This document shows positions 22,123 through 33,627 of a stretch of DNA of 64,000 nucleotides, one piece after another (position 1 is the stretch's first letter; every line of letters starts with the position of its first letter). Both the position numbers and the translations under genes were made by a program. The DNA comes from Fennellomyces sp. T-0311 (lineage: Eukaryota; Mucoromycota; Mucoromycetes; Mucorales; Lichtheimiaceae), in assembly GCA_025266875.1 (NCBI GenBank), contig JALLLT010000029.1, positions 1 to 64,000 on the forward strand, written 5' to 3'. The notes beneath the pieces were generated by a model, which did not search any database, had not been told where the DNA came from, and worked only from the letters and a program-made list of their open reading frames with translations.

Positions 22123-23341
22123 AGCATGTGTAACTATAGTCTTGTATGGCGCAGAAATAAGATACATAAATTCAAAGGTTTTCATGTAGAACGTTTGAAA
22201 TATTGCTTGGGCGTATGGAATTTAATGGTTTCAGGTATGACATTGTAGAAAGCAAGTGCCAGCCCCAGGTTTTTGGAACCATTGTTATATGTTCAGGTAA
22301 AGTGTAGCACATTATTATATTATGCGCTGAAACCTATAGCTGAGAAAATAATGTATCTATGGCCGGGACTACTATCTAAAATTTCATACAGTTCGCAACA
22401 ATAATACCTCCGTTGCTTCTGCTACGTACGTATGTTTTCTAAATATATATGACATCTACCGTACCATACGCTACGACGACCTTAGAATAATTCTACCAGA
22501 TTCGCTTCTAGTTTTGCTTTAAAACGCTGGCTGCTGAGAAACTTGTAAACAGAAAGACACTATGTGAATATATTACGTTATTAAGATCTTTTAAAGAACA
22601 TGGAGCTATATTATACGAAGCAGCCATTTCGTGTTTTAGTTTACCGTTACGTGCGTATCGTTCCTACGCTTAATACATATCTAGATTTAGTTCATCTGCT
22701 AAATGATTTGGTGAAACGGGGTAATCTCACAATAACATAACAATGGATGATGTCTCCGTGCGCATCGCGGCGCCTACTGGGTAAGATGAAGCGATAAATC
22801 CTGTGCGGTATTCATTTTGCGTACATTTAGCACTTATACGTACGCATTTCACGTATTAAATGCTATTATTTAGTTCGTTGCGTCTTATTGATATTATGCA
22901 AACGGTAATACCAGGCTTAAACATAAAAAGTAAAGAACTCGTCAGCGTTTCCATTTATAGACAAAAGCATTTGACGCACACACACACACACACACACAGC
23001 GTTCCAATTATTTGCATACATGGGCTTATGCTCACATAGATGTATATTTATAACCAATGTAAAAAATAAGCATTAGACATATCAATTTCTCCTATGTATG
23101 TTACTCCTTTATTTATATTCATCAAAGTTGAGAAACCGAAAATTATATTAAGTGCGAGGAAAGAGCAGGAAACCAAGCTATTATGCTTCCGATGGGGCAG
23201 CGGGTAGATCGTTTGCGGCACTCATGACAGGCAGATTTTTCTCACCGTGTGTGAGCAGCGAGACCTGGAACCTACAGATACGCAGCTGCGAAAAATGAAC
23301 TATTTCTCGTTTTGGATTTCATGTTCCCACAGAGAAAATGC
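22123..23341. other. Intergenic region upstream of ALDH2, with a (CA)n microsatellite
   Basis: No gene is supported. It contains a (CA/AC)n tract at about 22976-22999 and AT-rich sequence. It ends at the ALDH2 TATA box. Confidence 0.5.
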
Positions 23342-23349
23342 TATATAAA
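23342..23349 (+). promoter_or_regulatory. TATA box of ALDH2
   Basis: TATATAAA, 52-59 bp upstream of the ALDH2 ATG at 23401. Confidence 0.6.
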
Positions 23350-23400
23350 GCGCATGAGTTCTCCTCAAACATGAGGCAAGATATTTGGTATAATAATAAC

Positions 23401-25249
23401 ATGTCTCTCGTCACTGAAATCACTGCACCTGATGGCTACAAAGTTTCTGGTGAATAAAGATGATAGGGGCACCGTTACCGGATATTAATGTAAAGAAATT
23501 TGTTGCGTAGTGAACACTGGTTTGTTCATTAACAATGAGTTTGTTCGCGGTGCGAATACCATTGACACAATCAATCCGGCTACCGGAAAGGTGCTTGCGT
23601 CTGTTCAAGCTGGTAAATATATAAAAGACTGATTTTTTTTTTTTTACTTAGAAGCACTAACTGATTATTCAACTATAGCTGAGGCTGAACAAGTTAACTT
23701 GGCTGTTGAAGCTGCCCACAAGGCATTTTATGGAGGATGGAAGACGAGCAGCCCACGCGAACGTGCTCGTCTCATGCACAAATTGGCCGATCTCGTTGAA
23801 CGTGATGCAGAAGATCTAGCACATTTGGAAACTTTGGATAACGGGAAGCCGCTGAGTGCGTCCAGGAGCTTTGACAAGGCGACCGTTGGCAACCAACTGT
23901 AAGATGGAATAATTGCATAAAATAATGGGTATGACTCAACCTATTTTAAACCAGCCGTTACTTTGCAGGATTCTGCGATAAACTTCATGGCAAGGTTATC
24001 GAGACTGAAGGAAAGCTTTCATATACGGTACACGAGCCTATTGGTGTTTGTGCTGGCATTATTCCGTGGAATGGTCCGGTGCGTTTTACTTGTTTGTGTG
24101 TTTGTTACAGGAAACAAAGCAAGGCTAAGCTGGTATTCATATATAGATGGCTATGCTTGCTTGGAAAATCGCACCTGCTATTGCGACATCAAACACAATT
24201 ATCATCAAGACATCTGAATTAACTCCTCTTTCTGCTCTAAAAATTGCCGAATTGGTCAAGGAGGCTGGTTTCCCACCTGGCGTCATTAACATTATTACCG
24301 GCTATGGGCCAATTGCCGGTGAAGCACTTTCCCGTCATATGAAGGTCCACAAGATTGCATTCACTGGCAGTCTTGCTACTGGTCGCGCTATTATGAAAGC
24401 ATCTGCTGAAACCAACTTGAAGAAGGTGACACTCGAGCTCGGTGGCAAGTCACCAAACATTATCTTTGACGATGTTGAAAACCTGGATGAAGTCGCATTT
24501 TGGGCTCATATTGGTATCTACTCAAATGCTGGTCAAGTGTGCTGCGCTGGGTCTCGTATCTATGTCCAGGAAGGAATCTACGACAAATTCGTTGAGAAAT
24601 TCAAGGCTTTGGCAGCAGCCACCAAAGTGGGCGATCCATTCAAGGAGGATACCTTCCAAGGTCCTCAAATTTCGCAAGGTCAATACGATCGTATCATGAA
24701 TTACATCGATATTGGCAAAAAAGAAGGTGCTACGTGCTCCCTCGGTGGAAATCGCATTGGTGATGCTGGTTATTTTATCGAACCTACGATCTTCACGGGT
24801 AGGAACAAGCCATTTAGATGGTTGGTGTCACATGACTAATAATGAAGCGTAGATGTCAAGGAGCGTATGCGCATTATGAAGGAAGAAATCTTTGGTCCTG
24901 TCGTTGCCATCACCAAATTCAAGGATATGGATGAAGTCCTTGCCTATGCGAACGACACCACATATGGTCTTGCAGCAGCTGTTTTTACATCTAACATCAC
25001 GCGAGCAATTACTGTTTCAAATGCTCTTGAGGCGGGATCAGTTTGTAAGTATCATAGTACTTCGTTTATATTCAACACATTATTGACAAGAATGTCCTTA
25101 AAGGGGTGAACTGCTACAACGTCATCACCGAGAATAGTCCTTTTGGTGGTTATAAGCAGAGTGGTATTGGTCGCGAGAATAGCGAGTATGCTCTTGCAAA
25201 CTATACGCAAGTCAAGGCAATCAAGATCAACATCGGTAACCCCATATAA
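23401..25249 (+). CDS. NAD(P)-dependent aldehyde dehydrogenase, right copy (ALDH2)
   Basis: Close paralog of the left ALDH, on the opposite strand. ATG 23401 ([16 protein letters not shown]), stop TAA 25247-25249. The first exon ends in TTTCTG before donor GTGAAT; exon 2 starts after TTGCGTAG. The intron before R-Y-F-A-G is spliced AACCAACT / C-CGT-TAC. Landmarks are [45 protein letters not shown] (catalytic Glu), QVCCAGSR (catalytic Cys), [20 protein letters not shown]. The region around D-K-A-T-V-G-N-Q-L differs from the left copy (D-I-S-V-F-T-A-Q-L), a local divergence. It ends in I-G-N-P-I versus I-G-I in the left copy. All catalytic residues are present, so it is probably active. Confidence 0.93.
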
Positions 25250-25513
25250 ATTGGTGCTCCCGCTTAAGAGTCTCTAGTGTGAAGACACAAGGTTCTCAAT
25301 TTCTCAGGAACATGCGAGTTTTCTAATATAATAAAATAAATATACGTATATCTGCATCCGTTCAAGACAATTTCATCCATAAGCATGAAATCATGCTATG
25401 TAGTTCCAAGTAGTTGAGCTTAATTTGTTGAATTTGTGTACGTACAAAAATATATAGAAAGGTGAGTACTGCCATGACACGAGCTTGATACCCAACTAAT
25501 TTATACAGGCTTT

Positions 25514-26469
25514 TTACAATGAGATTTTTGAGTTACACTTTTGTGCATAGTCGTGCCTAGTCGATGCATCCAATGCGTTCCATTGCTGTCCAAGATATCT
25601 GTTGATTTCAATCACGCCGAAATTGGGATGAGCCGCACGGATTTTTGGATACGTTTCCCTGGCAAACACAGTATACCCTTTTCCAGCCGCTCGGAGCTGT
25701 TTTTCCTTTTGATATAGCCGCCTTTTGTACCATCTGTCGATCACTTCTGAACTTGGATTTAGATATGCTTCTCTTTCATTCTGTAAGAAACTTCAGTACA
25801 AGTACATTTAAAGGAAAAGAAAATATTCAGCACACATACTGCATCAAGGCTATTATACACCTCTGATATTTTCTTGTTTATTCCGTGGTGCTTGGTAATG
25901 GTAGGGTTCTCCGTCGCAATTCTATCTCGGTTCTCCATGGCGAATAACCATAACGGGGTCCATAACTCTAGCACCAAGACCTCCACATCATCAGGCTGTT
26001 CCGTATCTGACGTTTGTGTCGCTACGGAGCGAGACTTTTTTCGTACCGAGTGACCCTTATACTTCTTTCTACGTTTTGGATGCATCGCTTTTCCTTTGCT
26101 TCGATCGAGTTCTTCTTCACTACATGTTGATGATTCATCCGAGGAAGATGCCTCGGTTAGGGGAAAGTCTGTCCGCTCTTTGTGATCTTCCACTTTCGTC
26201 TCCTTTGGACTACTGACCCATTCTTCAACTTCACTGTCTCCCAGTTCTGTCAACGCTTCGCTTTCGTCGCTCGTCCACGTAAGCGTCAACGCACTGTCTT
26301 CTTTTTCCGACCATTTTTCTGTCGTGGAAAACCATTTCCATACCGCGCTAAACACGTTCCAAAAAGCTGATCCGTTCTTTGTGGAGTATGTTGATGGCGT
26401 TCCTTGACGTGTTTGTTTAGTTTCGCGATTGGCTTGGGTCGTTGGCCTTGAATTGGACCTATGTTTCAT
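25514..26469 (-). CDS. Protein with two HMG-box-like domains
   Basis: Two exons (26469-25840 and 25780-25514) around a 59-nt intron give 298 residues. The first 160 are disordered: acidic Ser/Glu runs, then a basic KRRKKYKGHSVRKKSRS patch, probably a nuclear localisation signal. Box 1 is PLWLFAMENRDRI ... GINKKISEVYNSLDA joined across the intron to NEREAYLNPSS. Box 2 is GYTVFARETYPKIRAAHP ... EINRYLGQQWNALDASTRHDYAQK. Both follow the HMG-box pattern of a hydrophobic start, central W and helical end. HMG boxes bend DNA. Two boxes in tandem recall Nhp10 and Abf2/TFAM, but the basic patch argues for the nucleus and no mitochondrial presequence is seen. Confidence 0.75.
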
Positions 26470-27583
26470 TTAGAAGTATGTTCGTTAAAGCAAATTATTC
26501 AAGAAACACATACGAAGTGTCATTGAATGCGATCGGACATTGCTTCGTCAATCCATTCATGTTGAATTGTGAGTGTAAGGGGTTTGAAACAAGACCTTAC
26601 GGCTGTGTGCAACAAAGTGGGAAACATTACTGCACTTCCAAGTGCTGGGGATATAATAAGAGGACTGAGAATGCATCGTTTAGTCCATCTTATATATCTG
26701 TTTGTCATAGAGTTTAACACGTATATTGACAGAACTTTTTGCAAAAGTTATGTACTGCCATGTATACAGTTCCGTTCTTCAAGGTAGCCTTCTTATTTGG
26801 AGAGTGTGATGATGCTGGTACCGTAGATGTCAAAGCAACCTACTTAACATGCTTAGAAACGGGTTCATTCATATGTTTAACGTTATAATGAGCTTCTATT
26901 AGGCATACAGTTACTGCTTTACGCGAGGTACAGTGGCGCTCATTAGATATGACACAAATATTTATGAAGGACCAAGCTTCTTTTCCAAACTATTTATGCG
27001 CAGCAAAAATATAAAAAAAAATGCTACGCTTTCGTCATAAATGCTTCCCATTCGTTGACAAGGCCACATGCAACTATGTCAGTGGCTGCATCACCTTGTC
27101 AACGAATGTTTGGAAGGCATTTACCATGATAAATTGGCCCTCAAGGGCTATCATCTTACCGCATTGGCGATATAGAATTGCAATAATGAAGGTCTAGATG
27201 TTTTGCTAGAGCTTGAACTAACTCCCGTTGTTCTCATCCCTATGACATAAAGCACTCTGCACAACGGATGGTACCATCATTGATTTGTTAATACAGGGTG
27301 GATCATTATGCTGCGACACCAAAGCGGACATCATCCACAAACCGACAGCGGACTCCTATTTGTCTCATCCAAAGCGTTCAAAGGAGAGATTGCCCTGTTA
27401 AATTTGAGCATACTCCTTACCAGGGCTGCTCCATAATTCAATTATACTAATTTTTATTCATATACAATGCTATAGTGACGTTTTAGAGTGTGAATACCTT
27501 CATTATCAAAAGCTTTTTGATAGATCCCAGCAAAAGAGCTTTCGAGCTATATATATATATATATATATATTTAAAAAGAGAGT
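26470..27583. other. Intergenic region with a long hairpin and an (AT)n tract
   Basis: No gene is supported. It contains an inverted repeat at 27036-27126 (listed separately) and an (AT)n tract at 27549-27570 just downstream of the MARVEL-like gene's stop codon. Confidence 0.5.
27036..27126. repeat. Imperfect long hairpin with perfect 15-bp inner arms
   Basis: CATTCGTTGACAAGG at 27049-27063 is perfectly complementary to CCTTGTCAACGAATG at 27094-27108, with a 30-nt loop. The stem continues outward imperfectly: AAATGCTTCC (27039-27048) faces GGAAGGCATTT (27112-27122). No coding region covers it. It could be a hairpin RNA locus or the closely spaced ends of a small element. Confidence 0.6.
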
Positions 27584-28319
27584 CTAGTGCGATGGTGTCT
27601 CGCGGATAAACGACAGCGAGCTAAATATCGTCCAAAGGGAATGGGCAACGTAGGTCACGAAAAGGCTAACTCCAAAGAAAATGCCAGTATTGAATAGATC
27701 GCACCTAGTTCGCGTTTATTAAACTCGGAAATATAAGAGCACACCATCAAACTTACCAGCCATCAAGCTCACCTGGTGGACATTTATACATTCCGATTTC
27801 GGAAGAGACACCAATACCAACGAGTACCGCAAAGAAAGTATCTACCGCAAAGGTAACGGCTCGCTTCACCTTTCCAGCGGTGCCGAATCGTCTCGTAAAG
27901 TAAACGTAGATCATAAATGAGCTCCAGATGAAGGATGCGCTGCAGACGCCGTAAACAAAGTATAGTAGTGCAACGTTAATTGCTGATGGTGGGTCGTGGT
28001 TTGCATACTATCAAGAAATATAAGGATCCGTTTCTCCTTCGTGCGCAGAGACTTTACTTACTGCACTGGCGCTTGCTTGAAGGATAAATGTTCCAGGAGC
28101 TGCGATTGTTTGCCATATTCTTAGAGCAAGTCTAGATTTATTTGGTGTGGGCGATTTATCATTTTGCTCTTGGATTTTGGGCGGATATATCGATTCAGGA
28201 TCAATGCTGGGTGGAGCGGTGGATGACGGAGTGTGATCATATTTCTCATCTGAAGAAGCAGGCACTTCGGTTTTCTCCATAATGCAACTTTCTGCAAACG
28301 GGTTGTTGCTAGGTTTCAT
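27584..28319 (-). CDS. Four-helix MARVEL-like membrane protein
   Basis: Three exons (28319-28062, 28007-27757, 27704-27584) give 209 residues. A Pro/Ser-rich cytoplasmic N-terminus of about 65 residues precedes four probable membrane helices. These are IWQTIAAPGTFILQASASA, then INVALLYFVYGVCSASFIW, then a stretch centred on FAVDTFFAVLVGIGVSS, and finally NTGIFFGVSLFVTYVAHSLW. A Cys pair (M-Y-K-C-P-P ... L-D-G-W-C) lies between helices 3 and 4. The layout fits the MARVEL-like fungal membrane proteins that act at the plasma membrane; the exact family is inference. Its ATG is 172 bp from that of TRM7 on the other strand. Confidence 0.7.
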
Positions 28320-28491
28320 GATTACGGTGGTTATACTTTGAACTGGAAAGAGGCACTCTTATATATACATTTCTATTTTTTCCTCCTTTTCTCTCGGCTT
28401 CGATCGATCGATCCATCCTGTCATTTTTTCCGTAAACAGAGGTCGGAAGTTGTCAAAGAATTTTTATTCCCTGAACCCAAGATCGATCGCC
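28320..28491. promoter_or_regulatory. Compact bidirectional promoter (MARVEL-like gene / TRM7)
   Basis: Only 172 bp separate the two divergent ATGs. A TATATATA (28361-28368) lies 42-49 bp upstream of the minus-strand gene's ATG. A pyrimidine-rich block (28372-28396) and GATCGATCGATC sit between. Confidence 0.6.
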
Positions 28492-29855
28492 ATGGGCAAA
28501 TCGTCTAAAGACAAACGCGATGTCGTAAGTCTCTTTTTCCCGGAAGATCGCAAAAGCGTGAAGCTTATTGTACTTTTAGTACTATCGTCTGGCAAAGGAA
28601 CAGGGCTGGCGCGCCCGAAGTGCCTTTAAGCTGCTGCAGCTAGACGAAGACTTTAACCTGCTTGACGGTAGAGAAGATTAGAATGGTTATCGGAACGCAA
28701 TTTACTCATTCGATTGTAAAGGCGTTCATCGTGCCGTCGATCTATGTGCTGCACCGGGAAGTTGGTCTCAAGTATTGTCAAAAAAACTTAGGTTGGTCAT
28801 TGTCTAAAGAAAAGTTATTTTTCTTTTAACTCAATTTGTTTAAAGTGAGAATCACGCAAAGAATCCCCAAGAACAAGATCCAAAGATTGTTGCTGTCGAT
28901 CTGCAGGCAATGGTACCAAAAAAACGTCCCGTGTTAGCGGAAGAATAAGTAGGGTCTTATGCAGTTTTCGCGATAGGCGCCGCTGGATGGCGTAGTCCAA
29001 CTCCAAGGTGATATTACCAAAAAGTCAACGGCCGAGCAGATCATTTCATACTTTGAGGGCGAGCTGGCTGATATTGTGGTATGTGATGGTGCACCCGATG
29101 GTAAGTAGTTTATACGAGGCTTTGATTCGATCTAATTATTGTACCAGTGACCGGTCTTCACGATATGGATGAATATATCCAGGCTCAATTACTGCTCGCG
29201 GTATGTTTTTCTAATGTATCGAGCGCAACCAATTGAATAGGTATATGTAGGCGTTAAACATCACCACGCATGTGCTTCGTCCTGGTGGGACCTTTGTCGC
29301 AAAGATCTTCCGCGGCAAAGATATCACCCTTTTATATTCACAGCTCAAGATATTCTTCCCAACGGTAACATGCAGCAAGCCAAGAAGTTCGCGCAATTCC
29401 AGTATAGGTAACAGGGCCAAATGGGATTTGGGACGAACCATTGCTAATATGGAACGACAGAGGCATTTATCGTCTGTCAAGGCTATCAGCCTCCTGAGGG
29501 TTACGTGCCTAACATGGCTAATCCACTGCTTGATATGCAATATGGTATGTGTCTGAAAGCCAGCTACGATTGTGATTGTCTTACACCAATGTTACAGGTG
29601 ATATGAATGAACTGACAGGTGCAAACCGAGTTATTGTACCGTTTACAGCATGTGGCGACTTGAAGTAAGCATGGTGGTTTAAAGCGTTGTTATGGGGTAC
29701 TGATATGTTGTCATAGCGGTTACGATGCCGACCGGACGTATCCACTAGACGAAACACATCAATCCCTGGATCCATTACAGCCTCCGATTACAGCGCCGTA
29801 CAAAACAGCGATGGGATTGAAACGAAGCAACTTTTACAACAAAGTCGCGAAATAA
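28492..29855 (+). CDS. TRM7: tRNA 2'-O-ribose methyltransferase (FtsJ/RrmJ family, Trm7)
   Basis: Trm7 methylates the 2'-OH of nucleotides 32 and 34 in the anticodon loop of certain tRNAs in the cytoplasm, with partner subunits. ATG 28492 ([10 protein letters not shown]), stop TAA 29853-29855, many short introns. Landmarks in order are [20 protein letters not shown] (Lys of the K-D-K-E tetrad), [14 protein letters not shown] (SAM-binding), [16 protein letters not shown] (Asp), [10 protein letters not shown] (Lys), [10 protein letters not shown] followed after an intron by E-A-F-I-V-C-Q-G-Y (Glu), and [16 protein letters not shown] at the start and the YPL-type end favour Trm7 over the mitochondrial or nucleolar FtsJ paralogs. 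Confidence 0.93.
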
Positions 29856-29907
29856 TTTGTATTTTAATGCATATCTACGATGAAAGAAGAAGAAAAAAAA
29901 CTATAAC

Positions 29908-32528
29908 CTAAAACGACATCATGTTGTAATTGTGCCCTGGTGGCTGCTGCTGGAACTGGTGACCTTGCTGCTGAGCTTGCATTTGTCGCTGCATTTGCAT
30001 CTGGAACTGTTGCTGTTGCTGTTGTTGGTGTTGTTGCTGCTGTTGCAATTGCATGGGGTTGGGCTGACCGGCGTTCATGTACATGGGTTGGCCCGGAGCA
30101 CCAGACATGACACCACCAGCAATTTGCTGCTGTATTTGAGCTGGAGTGATGCTGTTTGCGCTAGCAGTATTTCCACGTTTGGCGACCTCGCGCCGCACCT
30201 GGGTCACTTTGTCCTGTAGCGATAAGCGGTCTATGTTGAGCTGATGTCGCTCACGTTCCAATTTTCGTCGCTCCTCTTCGACGAAAGCCTCAAGCTTTTC
30301 ATATTGTGACACCTTCTTTTCGAAATGCTGAAGTTTGCTTCGAATCAGCTTGTACGATAACATGCGGGCCTCATCATCCTTCTCGTCCTGTGCCTTATCC
30401 GTATCCTCCTTTTTATCTGTCTCTGGTTCTCGTTGTTGTCCAGCAGCTGCTGCAACCTCGGGCTTCACTGTGGATGCCAAGAACGCAACGACCGACATGA
30501 TGGGGTTTTCGCTGGGTCGTGACTTGTCGAATTGGAGCAGACCGAGTTTAGATATTTCAGAATCCACATAGGGATCTTCAATGGGAAGGTGGAGATAGTG
30601 AAGGATACATTCATCGCGTGACCGCGTGCCAATATGCTCTGCAACTGCGTTCCAGTCCTCTTCGTACATGCGCAAACCTTCCAGAAGCAGCAGATCCTCC
30701 TGTTCCGTCCACGGTTCCTTCCTGACTGGTGCACATTCCTCTGTAAAGTCGTCCGTAGTTGTGTTGGCTGGCAGTTTGTTCTCTTTGTAGCAGTCATTGC
30801 ATAAGTAGGAATCTCCATTGCGGTACCGGGTATCACCACAGGTCTTTGAGCAGGATACACATTCGCGCGCAGGAGTTGGTTCTGACGGGGTGTCAAAGAT
30901 GTTACGACGCAGTTCCAAGTTCGGATCCAACTTGACGGTCGCTTTTGCATCCTCTTCCTTCACGATCTCTTCCATCGGTGCATCCTTGGCTGGCGTTGCA
31001 AGGTGGTTGTTGGTAATCAATCCCTTGGGCATGTCGGCGACAACCTTGAACTGTCCGGAGAATGGTGGGCCAATATTGGACGGCTTGGCATCAGGATCCA
31101 CCTATCAAGCACAAGTTAGAGTCATACTTTTTTACTACATCTGCAAGCAATACCTGGTAATTGATCAATCCCCATTGTTCCAAGAAGGCGTGCACGCGGA
31201 TGATCGCACAGACGTCGCCAGTCATATTGCGTCGACAGGCAGTTACGGTGAGGTACTCGACGGGATTGAGTCGGTATGTGTTGACCATGAAATCACGATA
31301 ATCCTTGTACACGGCGGGTGTCTTGGACCTGTTTCTGTTGTTGAAGAATTCTGGCAATGATCGTCGCTCGATATCGTTGATGACGCTGAGATCGAACCAT
31401 GCAGCGTAAGAGGGAATGATGATTTCGTGTGTTTGGATCGAGATATATTTTCGCGCCGCGTCTCGTTGCCGTTGTTGGATCACTACCGGATCGTTGTTGA
31501 CGCCGTTTGTATCGGCACCATCTGCACCGTCACCCTCTCCAGGCCTCTCTTCGTTGGGCTGCGGCGTACGCGACTTTTTCATAGGGTTGGATTCATCGAC
31601 ATACGAAGAGCTCTCTTCCATGGTGCGCTTAATGCCTGACTTTGCATTTGGCGATTGCTGTATATAGTCGACCGCATTCATCCATTCATTGTACTTGTAA
31701 CTGTCGGTGACCCAGCGGGAATTGACGTGGATTTGAAGTTGCTGGGCAGCGCCTTCAGTTTCCTTGGTGGCGTCGCGATATTGCTGCTGCTCAGACTCTT
31801 CGATCCAAGAGTCGTGTGAATCTGGACGACGTAACCAGTGCACCAGCACCCGCCCATCCTTTCTATCCAATATCCGGACGGCCTGAGGGTCGTTCTGGAC
31901 GTGGTCTCCCTTGGATACGACGTGTGTCGCGGCTCCGTGGTTGCTGGTTACACTGCCTATACGATCGGTTAATACAACGTCCGGAAGGGGCCAAACAAAC
32001 AATATACTGACCACCCAGGGATTCCACCATAGTTCCCAATTCTGTTTTCCTTGAAGAATCAACACTCGGATCAAAAGCAACCACTGGACGCTTGTACAAA
32101 TGGGATTGCTCCAGCGATTGCAAGATGTGCTGGGCCAATTCCAAATATATATCCTTTTCCTCTGGGGCATCAAACTGCCAATCGCTGATATCCTTGTCAG
32201 ATTGGAACGAGTAGGCTGCTTTTAGAATGGCGTAAAGTGGGGATGATTGTGTGAGAGTGTCGACGCGAAAAAACGACGCGGGAATGCGTAAAGGGAATCG
32301 TGTGCCTGTTTTTCTTGCTTGTTCGGCGGCCGATGGGCCAAGCGCATCCTGTTGAAACTGCTGAAACCTGGCGGTAAAGTGTGCCAACTCTGGTGCGGTA
32401 AATGTCGTGTCGGCGCCCTCAGATTCCAGATCGCTTCGCAGACTGTCGACTATGGCATCAAAGTACGAGATCGTACTGGGCTGCTCGTAGAAATTAAAGT
32501 CAATCTTGGGCTCTTGTGTTGCAGCCAT
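29908..32528 (-). CDS. SWI3: SWI/SNF-RSC chromatin remodeller subunit, SWI3/RSC8 (SMARCC) family
   Basis: Scaffold subunit of SWI/SNF-type nucleosome remodelling complexes. Three exons (32528-32012, 31956-31154, 31101-29908) give 837 residues. The N-terminal BRCT/chromo-like region (VTSNHGAATHVVSK ... VLVHWLRRPDSHDSW) is typical of SMARCC proteins. The SWIRM domain follows (IIIPSYAAWFD ... NPVEYLTVTACRRN ... VHAFLEQWGLINYQ). A ZZ zinc finger comes next (CVSCSKTCGDTRY ... YLCNDCY), then a SANT domain (PWTEQEDLLLLEGLRMY). After it comes a coiled coil, then a Gln-rich C-terminus encoded by CAA/CAG runs (about 29940-30060). The first intron uses donor GTCAGT. It lies 190 bp downstream of the uS5m stop on the same strand orientation. 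Confidence 0.93.
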
Positions 32529-32718
32529 GGAAGGGGTTAAAAGAGAAAAGAGCAGGAGAAAGAAGCCAGTGCTGAAATCTCGTCGAGCCGCTTTCAGTAT
32601 AAACTCAGCAGCGAAAACGTAAACTGGAGTGTGCCTGTGCTCGCGTTTGTTTGGAACAGCGTTATTAGAAGGGTTTATACAGCAGAATGGAATGATGGGT
32701 TTAATGATACAGTTCTAT

Positions 32719-33627
32719 CTAGTGGCCTTTGTAGTACACCGCTTGCACGTCAGCCAACTTCTTTCCACGCATCTTTGCAATATCCTCGGGCATCTTTTGG
32801 TTGGATAAGGCTTCGAACGTCGCCTTGATCACGTTCATGGGTTTCCGTGACCCGCGTACCTTGCCGCTCAAGTCCTGGATGCCGATGCAGCGGCAGATCT
32901 CGTGGATGTGGTGGTTGGCACGGCAGCCGAATCCTTTGGTGCGCGTTAGTATCATGTTTACGAAAGAGAGCACGCCTTCGTACCTGGAGGTCTGCTTCGC
33001 AGCTCAAGCTTTGTGGCGTGGAATTTATGTTCGATATCCATGGAGATAGTGCGGTCATCGTAACGTTCAAAGAAACGGAGGTTTTTGATGGCTCTGTTGG
33101 TGGCCTTAAAGATAGCTCGGCTAGGCTCCTCATCCTTGCCCTCACCATAACCAGCCAGACCTTGTCCGTTGCCGACCACCACAAGCGCGTACATCGAAGG
33201 CTGCTTGCCTTTTCCGTTCATGTTGACGACGCGCTTCAAAACAAGGGTCTTCTTCAGAAGGCTGGCCTGCTCAATCGTACTCAGGGGTGTGTCCACGACG
33301 TCTGTCACAGTGTTCATGACGGCGTCAGTGGGACGACTGGCTGGGAATAACTTTTTCTGGTCGAGTGTTTTATCTTTGGACAGTTCGGTAAAGTCGAGAA
33401 TGGAATCAACCTTGTCTAGTTGGGGAACATTGTCTTTGGTGAGGCCAGCTTGACGGAATCGCTGGACATTGTCGGTCGTGGCGTATAAACGAGTGGCGCA
33501 ACACGCGTAGGCAGCTTTTTTTCGGATTAGAAAACGCTGTCTAAGAAATGCTCTGGTCTTTGTTACCTGGAGATGTCTTGGCAGCAGTGGCCAAAGGTCT
33601 GGCAAGTAACCGCTGGAATGGCAACAT
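32719..33627 (-). CDS. MRPS5: Mitochondrial small ribosomal subunit protein uS5m
   Basis: A component of the mitochondrial ribosome decoding subunit. Three exons (33627-33567, 33514-32984, 32933-32719) give 268 residues. The short first exon encodes MLPFQRLLARPLATAAK, a good mitochondrial presequence; the frame that is open through the first intron lacks an ATG. The S5 N-terminal domain reads LVLKRVVNMNGKGKQPSMYA, VVVGNGQGLAGYGEGKDEE, and the C-terminal domain GIQDLSGKVRGSRKPMNVIKATFEAL. Intron 2 carries a perfect yeast-type branch point TACTAAC. Both introns end in AAAG without a pyrimidine tract. It is divergent from NDUFS8, 698 bp away. Confidence 0.93.

Noticed and set aside
22976..22999. 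(CA)n tract as a functional element
   Set aside because: Ordinary microsatellite; nothing ties it to a function.
25514..26469. Reading the HMG gene as a mating-type (sexP/sexM) gene
   Set aside because: Mucoralean sex genes have one HMG box and lie between a triose-phosphate transporter and an RNA helicase; neither neighbour is here.
26930..26975. TACAGTGGCGCTCATTAGATATGAC as a mariner-type terminal repeat
   Set aside because: Looks like a transposon end, but no matching inverted end or transposase was found nearby; at most a solitary relic.
30000..30060. Leu-rich plus-strand open frame opposite the SWI3 C-terminus
   Set aside because: It is the antisense reading of the Gln-codon run of SWI3.
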